NCBI GenBank assembly: GCA_039105265.1 | Contig: JAPFFF010000085.1 | Span: 58,263-122,262, forward strand | From: Tritrichomonas musculus | Lineage: Eukaryota > Parabasalia > Tritrichomonadida > Tritrichomonadidae | Reading direction: 5' to 3' | Length of the DNA stretch: 64,000 bases | Shown here: piece by piece, positions 58,961 to 64,000 of the stretch | How the letters are laid out: every line of letters starts with the position of its first letter | How positions within the stretch are numbered: the stretch's first letter is position 1 | The notes under the pieces: model-generated | The model's database searches: none | What the model was told of the DNA's origin: nothing | Seen by the model: the letters and a program-made list of their open reading frames with translations, nothing else | Translations under genes and position numbers: made by a program

Positions 58961-59392
58961 ATGGCTAATGATTATAAATCCCCAAATGCAGAGATTGTAG
59001 GAAGAGAAGGAGTAATGTATAATGAAAATACAGAAAAAGTGCGATTTATCAAAGGCAAACATTATGGTATCTTTTCGAACGATAACACTTATGCTGTCAC
59101 TTTTAATCCCAAGGTCAATTTGCCACCAACGATAGTTCGAGAAAATAAACCTGTACGTCCTCCACCAACTAATCAGCACACAACAAAAGGACTTCATGAA
59201 CCACCTGTAAGCTTAACTGACGGAAAACATTATATTCACCATGGATATGTGAAAAAACCGCCACTTTTGCCTCCTTACCTGAAAAAGCCAGAAGATTTAG
59301 CTCGAATACAAGGATTAGCAGATGAAAATAATAAAGGATCAATAATATATGGACCTAAACACTCAGTTATAATTAAAAATAATATCTATTAA
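58961..59392 (+). CDS. Small 143-aa protein of the second element
   Basis: Beta-like N-terminal half (VMYNENTEKVRFIKGKHYGI) and a proline-rich second half (KKPPLLPPYLKKPEDLARIQ). Family unknown. It is the last gene of the plus-strand block that begins with the Rep-like gene. Confidence 0.45.
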   Translation: MANDYKSPNAEIVGREGVMYNENTEKVRFIKGKHYGIFSNDNTYAVTFNPKVNLPPTIVRENKPVRPPPTNQHTTKGLHEPPVSLTDGKHYIHHGYVKKPPLLPPYLKKPEDLARIQGLADENNKGSIIYGPKHSVIIKNNIY

Positions 59393-59417
59393 ATTAAATT
59401 AATTTTTATTAATTAAA

Positions 59418-59843
59418 TTATTTTTCTTCTTCTTTTTCTTTTTCTTCTTTCTTTTCTTCATCCTCTTCTTTTTCATCATCATCAGAAGGAAAATTAAAAG
59501 GACTATCGTCAGAATCAGTACTGATCATTTTAATATATTTTTCTTCTTTCTTCTTCTTCTTTTCTTTCTTTTCTTCCTCCTCTTCTTCTTCTTCTTCTTT
59601 CTTTTCTTTATATCTTTTTTCTGCTTCATTCATTTGAATCCATACATTTATTAGTCTTTTTGTAGCTATTTCTTGGTTTCTCAGTTTGCAGTATCGAACC
59701 ATCATGAGTGGAATTATCTGTTCTATTTTATAAATCGGGATCTCTTCTGTTTCTTGTTCTAATAAAGCCCGGATGTCTTTTATGAGGGGCATGAGCTCTT
59801 TTTGGATCTGAGTTAATTCATGAGCATGTTTTTGGATGGACAT
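59418..59843 (-). CDS. Highly charged 141-aa protein of the second element
   Basis: The N-terminal 80 residues are helical (LTQIQKELMPLIKDIRALLE). Then follow long Glu/Lys runs with a Ser-Asp patch (STDSDDSPFNFPSDDD). Probably a coiled coil with a disordered acidic tail. Family unknown. It faces the preceding gene tail to tail. Confidence 0.45.
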   Translation of the reverse strand: MSIQKHAHELTQIQKELMPLIKDIRALLEQETEEIPIYKIEQIIPLMMVRYCKLRNQEIATKRLINVWIQMNEAEKRYKEKKEEEEEEEEEKKEKKKKKEEKYIKMISTDSDDSPFNFPSDDDEKEEDEEKKEEKEKEEEK

Positions 59844-59906
59844 TATATAAGTGTGATTTGATTATTCTTTCTAAAGTTTTCTTCTTAAATAAATGGCCGG
59901 CTACTT

Positions 59907-60485
59907 ATGATAATTCAGAAGTTAATTGGTCCCTTAAAATTTTCAGGTTTATCTCCAAGGCAAATGATCAAGAAGAGAACAAACGCAACTGGTGTTAACG
60001 CAAATATAGCATTGGAGCCAACAGCAGCATCGTCATCGACTTCAAATATAAATAATAATATTATTATAAATAAACGAGAAGATGGGAAGGAGGAGATAGT
60101 GATAACAAGAGACGTGAATGCTCAAATAGAACCGGAAATCAATGAAACAGACGCAAAAAGTGTGATTTTAGAAACATATGCTCAAATACTTTTAAATCAG
60201 GATAAAGCGCTTTTAAGCAATTTAATCTTTAAGCATTCTATTATTGTCCCTAAAGAGTGCTTAGAAGAAATCATAAAAGCAATTCTCAAAGTGAACGAAG
60301 TGGAAGTACATATTGATGAAGATATTGGTTGTTGTGCCGGAAAAGCAAACCCAATTCGAAGAATAGAAGCCATTAAAATACTCAAAGAGAACGGCGAAAT
60401 CGTCACTGATTTCAAACAAGTTTATAATAAAGAATATAATGAATTATTAAATAACTATCATTTATGTTTAAAGTTTTGCGTTTAG
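59907..60485 (+). CDS. Conserved two-element protein family, second element copy (192 aa)
   Basis: The C-terminal 100 residues match 46972-47559: LETYAQILLNQD, VEVHIDEDIGCCAG, IEAIKILKENGE, FKQVYNKEYNELL and a final LKFCV. The N-terminus is disordered and Asn/Ser-rich. The IDExxGC motif is the best-conserved point. No known family name. Same strand as the capsid block but placed after it, whereas in the other element it lies just before the ATPase. Confidence 0.55.
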   Translation: MIIQKLIGPLKFSGLSPRQMIKKRTNATGVNANIALEPTAASSSTSNINNNIIINKREDGKEEIVITRDVNAQIEPEINETDAKSVILETYAQILLNQDKALLSNLIFKHSIIVPKECLEEIIKAILKVNEVEVHIDEDIGCCAGKANPIRRIEAIKILKENGEIVTDFKQVYNKEYNELLNNYHLCLKFCV

Positions 60486-61130
60486 TTAGTTAAAAACCCA
60501 GTAAATAGCTCCTCCACCAGTTATATTAAATATTTGGCAATTGCAAACTAGAAGAATACAATTCTGAGAAAAAATAATTCCTCCAGGTTCGTAAGATTTA
60601 ATATTCGAGAATTTGCAATGTTTCAATATAATGGCTTCAGATTGATTTTTTTTTACAATTCTTGGGACAGGGCAAAAAGGGTCAGGTGATATGGTTGGAG
60701 TTAATGAGGGAGTTTGTTTTGGAGGATCATACAGATAAAAAAGTCCATGAAGAGCAGAAGCACGTCTGCTTTGGATTATGAGAGTATCAGTAGTGATCGG
60801 CATTGATTGTGAATCAAAGAAAACTTGCCATTTCTGACGAACATCTGATTTACAATTAATGTTTAATTGACTTAATTGTCCAAAATAAATGTCAATTGTA
60901 TCAAAATTAGAGTCTTTCATTCCAATTATCCAAAATCGAGAACATGTAATTTGTTGTTCAAGAATTCCTCCTTGATAAAGAACGAAGAGATGATCCTTCA
61001 AGTCAGAAGTATCCATCGCCCAGTCTCCATAAACTTGAGTAAAATTCCAAGCAGGTATCCAATTAGCCTCTTCCGGGATTCCATCAGGTCTTTCAAATGA
61101 TTCAATGAGTATCAATAAGATAATGAACAT
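60486..61130 (-). CDS. Putative secreted beta-helix-like cargo protein
   Basis: The 214-residue protein begins with a hydrophobic signal peptide (MFIILLILIESF). A domain with Trp- and Cys-containing segments follows (ITCSRFWIIGMKDSNFDTID). The C-terminal part (SEAIILKHCKFSNI, IIFSQNCILLVCNCQIFNIT, GGGAIYW) has the CxFxN..GGAI pattern of right-handed beta-helix or Pmp-like repeats found in trichomonad surface proteins. A secreted protein is unusual in a virus-like element and may be host-derived cargo. The 3' end abuts the conserved-family gene tail to tail. Confidence 0.45.
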   Translation of the reverse strand: MFIILLILIESFERPDGIPEEANWIPAWNFTQVYGDWAMDTSDLKDHLFVLYQGGILEQQITCSRFWIIGMKDSNFDTIDIYFGQLSQLNINCKSDVRQKWQVFFDSQSMPITTDTLIIQSRRASALHGLFYLYDPPKQTPSLTPTISPDPFCPVPRIVKKNQSEAIILKHCKFSNIKSYEPGGIIFSQNCILLVCNCQIFNITGGGAIYWVFN

Positions 61131-61207
61131 TGAAAAAAATGAAAACGGTTATGTCAGATCACATAACATTCTCAAAAAAAAGATTAATTTAATAAAAGTT
61201 AATTCTT

Positions 61208-62971
61208 TTATTTATTAATTTGAAAGAATTGATATGCGTCTTCACGCAATTGATAAATTGCTGCCTTTGAGCCATCTTTGGTTTCACGGCAGTATTTGAG
61301 AACGCTGTTTCGAAAGGCTTGCATTGTTCCCACAGCATATCCATTTTCGGTGCACCAAGCTTTAAAGGATTCAAAGGCCTGCTTCTTTTGTATTCCATGG
61401 ATAAATTGTGAAACATTCAGCTGAATGAATGCTGAGTATGGATTCTTCGAAAAGTTAATAATGTCTGTTTTCTCTCTTGTCAAAGGAATGATTGTCGGAT
61501 CCCATTGGGAAAGATCAATTCTTCTGAACCAAGATAACAGGATCGAAAAAAAATCAGGAGTGAAGGACCCATAAAGATTATTAAAATAGTCTTTATCTCC
61601 TCGTTTTTCTGCTGAAACTTCCATAACTATGTATCGTCTATCATCTTCTGCTATTTTGATTGGTGCAAAATTGTTCGAAAGGAAGATAAAGTTGGCAACA
61701 TTTTGCTGAGTAAAGACGTCCTGATACTTCTTGTGAATGTCAATTGACTCTTCTGTGATCAATGTCTTTAAGGTGTCGTCATCATATTTCTTGTTGCCGA
61801 TAAAACTCTTTACTTCATTACACACAAGCAACATTTTATACATCAAACTTCCATTAAATTTGCCTGTGAGATAATCAAGTTTGGCATCAGGATTGGCATA
61901 ACCACCAAAAAGTTTACAAATAGTGTCAGTAAACGTGTTTTTCCCAGTACCCTGCATACCTGTTATGACGAGTGCTGTTTTGGTCTTTTTTCCAATATTT
62001 TGGATAATATACGATATCCAGGATATGACATAATTGAAAACATCTTTTCTTTTTTGGCATATGATGGCAAAAATATGAGAAAGGAATGGCTGAATAACTT
62101 CTTGTCTTATATTTTGTCCAAAGCATAAAGGATAATCAAATCCCTGGAAGAATTGAAACACATCCAATCGTCCGGTGTAGAATGCCATCTGCTCTATTGT
62201 CAAAAAGTTTGTATTTGTTCCTTCCTGCAAAACTTTATATGCTGTAATTGCTTTTGTCGTTTTGCCCAAAGTTATTGACTTTAGTTTTTGATTGAACTGT
62301 GCCATAGTAGTGAATGTCAGTTGTGCGTGATTGTACTTTGGGTCTCTCACTTTGAGGAGAAAAATTGATGGCACAACATCAATATGTTTAGCAACTCTGA
62401 CAAGATCAGTCATGAATTCCCCGACTCTGATGCCAAACCCTGTGCTTTTCCTATAGTCTTTGTGTCTGATGCTAGTTAATGAAAAATGGGTATATGTTTC
62501 AATTTGAGCTGAGTCATTAATGGTGTTATTAAAGTACGTCTCAAGCATGTAATTCCTCTGTCTTTGAGGTAAACAGTTTAAGAAATCGAATAACCATCTG
62601 TTCCCTTTGAGAGTTTGATTATTTAGCCAATTTTCTTCGACAAATTCTTCACTATTTCCCTCTTTGAGACACCACCATCTTTTCATGATTTGCTTTTTGA
62701 AATCGGTCTTATATGGTGCAATAGATATTGAATTGAATACCTGACCAAAATTCTCTTCGTTTGGTTCCAACAATGAATAAAGGGCCAATAAATCATCACC
62801 GTCAAGTTTAATTGGGTTATTGTTGACACAAAGATCATTATCATTAAAATCTGGGTGGTAATGTGGCAGGACATTTTGAATTATTATTTGGTCTTCATCG
62901 TTACTATCATCCAAATAAGGATCTTCTTCAGTCATTTGTTCTTCTTCAGTCATTTGTTCTTCTTCAGTCAT
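61208..62971 (-). CDS. D5-like superfamily 3 helicase of the second element
   Basis: The 587-residue protein opens with three MTEEEQ-type units (an 18-bp tandem repeat), so the true start could be any of three ATGs. Residues about 30-300 are an unassigned N-terminal region with no clear primase motifs. The SF3 helicase domain follows at about 325-470: LVITGMQGTGKNTFTDTI (Walker A with the SF3 GKN), MLLVCNEVKSF (Walker B), NFIFLSNNFAPIKI (motif C with Asn) and DDRRYIVMEVS. A C-terminal wing-like domain ends the protein. It would unwind DNA during replication of the element, possibly with the Rep-like protein at 50795. Confidence 0.82.
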   Translation of the reverse strand: MTEEEQMTEEEQMTEEDPYLDDSNDEDQIIIQNVLPHYHPDFNDNDLCVNNNPIKLDGDDLLALYSLLEPNEENFGQVFNSISIAPYKTDFKKQIMKRWWCLKEGNSEEFVEENWLNNQTLKGNRWLFDFLNCLPQRQRNYMLETYFNNTINDSAQIETYTHFSLTSIRHKDYRKSTGFGIRVGEFMTDLVRVAKHIDVVPSIFLLKVRDPKYNHAQLTFTTMAQFNQKLKSITLGKTTKAITAYKVLQEGTNTNFLTIEQMAFYTGRLDVFQFFQGFDYPLCFGQNIRQEVIQPFLSHIFAIICQKRKDVFNYVISWISYIIQNIGKKTKTALVITGMQGTGKNTFTDTICKLFGGYANPDAKLDYLTGKFNGSLMYKMLLVCNEVKSFIGNKKYDDDTLKTLITEESIDIHKKYQDVFTQQNVANFIFLSNNFAPIKIAEDDRRYIVMEVSAEKRGDKDYFNNLYGSFTPDFFSILLSWFRRIDLSQWDPTIIPLTREKTDIINFSKNPYSAFIQLNVSQFIHGIQKKQAFESFKAWCTENGYAVGTMQAFRNSVLKYCRETKDGSKAAIYQLREDAYQFFQINK

Positions 62972-63020
62972 TTCAGAAAAGTGAAGAGCTTTTTTGTTTT
63001 TTATTTTTTCTCAAAAATAA

Positions 63021-63251
63021 ATGTCCGGACGATTAGATCTTTCAGAATTTAATGAAACAAATGTTATCAAAAAGCTCACCAAATCAGAAAGTATACAAAA
63101 TTTGAAAAGAGGACGAAAACTAAAATACGCTACTGAAGAAGAAAGACATGAAGCTAGAAAACAACAACAAAAAGCATATAGAGAAAGGAAAAAAAGAGAA
63201 TTAGAAGAATTAAGAGAAAAAGTAAATATGATAACGAATCAGCCCAATTGA
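63021..63251 (+). CDS. Small bZIP-like DNA-binding protein
   Basis: The 76-residue protein has a basic region (RHEARKQQQKAYRERKKREL) with spacing like bZIP factors, followed by only about two heptads (LEELREKVNMI), so the zipper is short. It may regulate genes of the element or bind its neighbouring satellite. It is divergent from the helicase gene, with 49 bp between starts. Confidence 0.55.
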   Translation: MSGRLDLSEFNETNVIKKLTKSESIQNLKRGRKLKYATEEERHEARKQQQKAYRERKKRELEELREKVNMITNQPN

Positions 63252-63279
63252 ATGCCTAATTGGCTTGTATTTTATTTTT

Positions 63280-64000
63280 GTTTTTCAATAATTATTCAAT
63301 GATTCATGCGTCCAATAAAATTCAATAATTCATGCGTCCAATAAAATTCAATGATTCATGCGTCCAATAAAATTCAATGATTCATGCGTCCAATAAAATT
63401 CAATGATTCATGCGGACAATAAAAAAAACATTCAATAATTCATGCGGCCATGACCTTATGAAGTATTCAATTTTCTTGCGGACAAAAAAAATTCAATGAT
63501 TCATGCGGACAAAAAAAAATTCAATGATTCAAGAATTCAATGATTCATGCGGACAAAAAAATTCAATGATTCATGCGGACAAAAAAAATTCAATGATTCA
63601 TGCGTCCAATAAAATTCAATGATTCATGCGGACAAAAAAAAAAACATTCAATAATTCATGCGGCCATGACCTTATGAAGTATTCAATTTTCTTGCGGACA
63701 AAAAAAATTCAATGATTCATGCGGACAAAAAAAAATTCAATGATTCAAGAATTCAATGATTCATGCGGACAAAAAAATTCAATGATTCATGCGGACAAAA
63801 AAAATTCAATGATTCATGCGGACAAAAAAAATTCAATGATTCATGCGTCCAATAAAATTCAATGATTCATGCGGACAAAAAAAAATTCAATGATTCAAGA
63901 ATTCAATGATTCATGCGGACAAAAAAATTCAATGATTCATGCGGACAAAAAAAATTCAATGATTCATGCGTCCAATAAAATTCAATGATTCATGCGGACA
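63280..64000 (+). repeat. 26-bp satellite with higher-order structure, continuing past the right edge
   Basis: Units of about 26 bp alternate between TTCAATGATTCATGCGTCCA and TTCAATGATTCATGCGGACA forms with A-rich spacers. A larger block that includes CATGCGGCCATGACCTTATG (starting at 63429 and again at 63645) repeats with a period of 216 bp. It follows the last gene of the second element and runs off the window, so it may be a subterminal array or host satellite. Confidence 0.8.

Larger units (their letters stand above)
50795..64000. mobile_element. Second Polinton-like virus element, right end outside the window
   Basis: A tight gene block carries a Rep-like HUH protein, HNH nuclease, Ulp1-like protease, chromodomain integrase, packaging ATPase, capsid protein, SF3 helicase and several orphans. 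It then ends in a satellite that runs off the window. The gene set and order differ from the element at 28762-49671, and no PolB is visible. Most genes have only 10-25 bases between them. In view it looks whole, with no clear break. The left boundary lies somewhere in 50176-50794; the right boundary is unseen. Confidence 0.75.

Overview
This window is AT-rich eukaryotic nuclear DNA that reads like a parabasalid (trichomonad), most likely a Tritrichomonas-type genome. The genes are intronless and closely spaced. Several stop codons sit inside a TAAA, as in trichomonad polyadenylation signals. TCAYW initiator-like pentamers lie 8-22 bases before several start codons. The gene families also fit: a BspA-like leucine-rich repeat fragment, a BTB plus F5/8C protein, TKL-type kinases with Sel1 repeats, and two Maverick/Polinton-class elements. 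The species is an inference.

Host half (1-28.4 kb). From left: an edge fragment of a BspA-like LRR gene; a BTB-F5/8C gene divergent from a kinase-Sel1 gene; a 213-aa orphan; a 1,099-aa fusion of an NSUN2/Trm4-like RNA methyltransferase fold (which looks catalytically dead) to an AAA-ATPase-like/PDDEXK module; a GT10 fucosyltransferase-like gene; a repeat-rich disordered protein; a GT-A-like glycosyltransferase; a protein with two kinase-like domains, each preceded by a helical bundle; and an acidic Sel1 protein. Then comes a stretch of decayed repeats (a possible LINE 3' remnant, a broken unknown gene, a 742-bp Tc1/mariner-like relic with TA flanks). After it lie a large protein with a clan CD (legumain/caspase-like) peptidase head and a tRNA-Thr(AGT)-like gene.

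Element half (28.4-64 kb). A Polinton/Maverick occupies 28762-49671. Its inverted repeats are 696 bp, look identical, and each encodes the same 132-aa protein. It is flanked by a 6-bp duplication (AACGAC) and sits inside a 23-bp minisatellite. It carries protein-primed-type PolB with an HNH-like insert, an rve integrase, a double-jelly-roll-type capsid protein, a packaging ATPase, a fibre-like protein, a free HNH nuclease and many orphans. It looks young and close to whole, with about one break. From about 50.8 kb a second, very different virus-like element runs to the right edge: a CRESS-type HUH Rep-like protein, HNH nuclease, Ulp1/adenain-like protease, minor-capsid candidate, chromodomain integrase, packaging ATPase, capsid protein, a secreted cargo-like protein, a D5-like SF3 helicase and a bZIP-like protein, followed by a 26-bp satellite with higher-order structure. 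No PolB is visible in it, but its right end is outside the window.

The most notable points are the pseudo-methyltransferase/ATPase/nuclease fusion, the Rep plus SF3 helicase in an integrase-bearing Polinton-like element, an unnamed protein family shared by both elements, and the clean insertion of the first element into a minisatellite.
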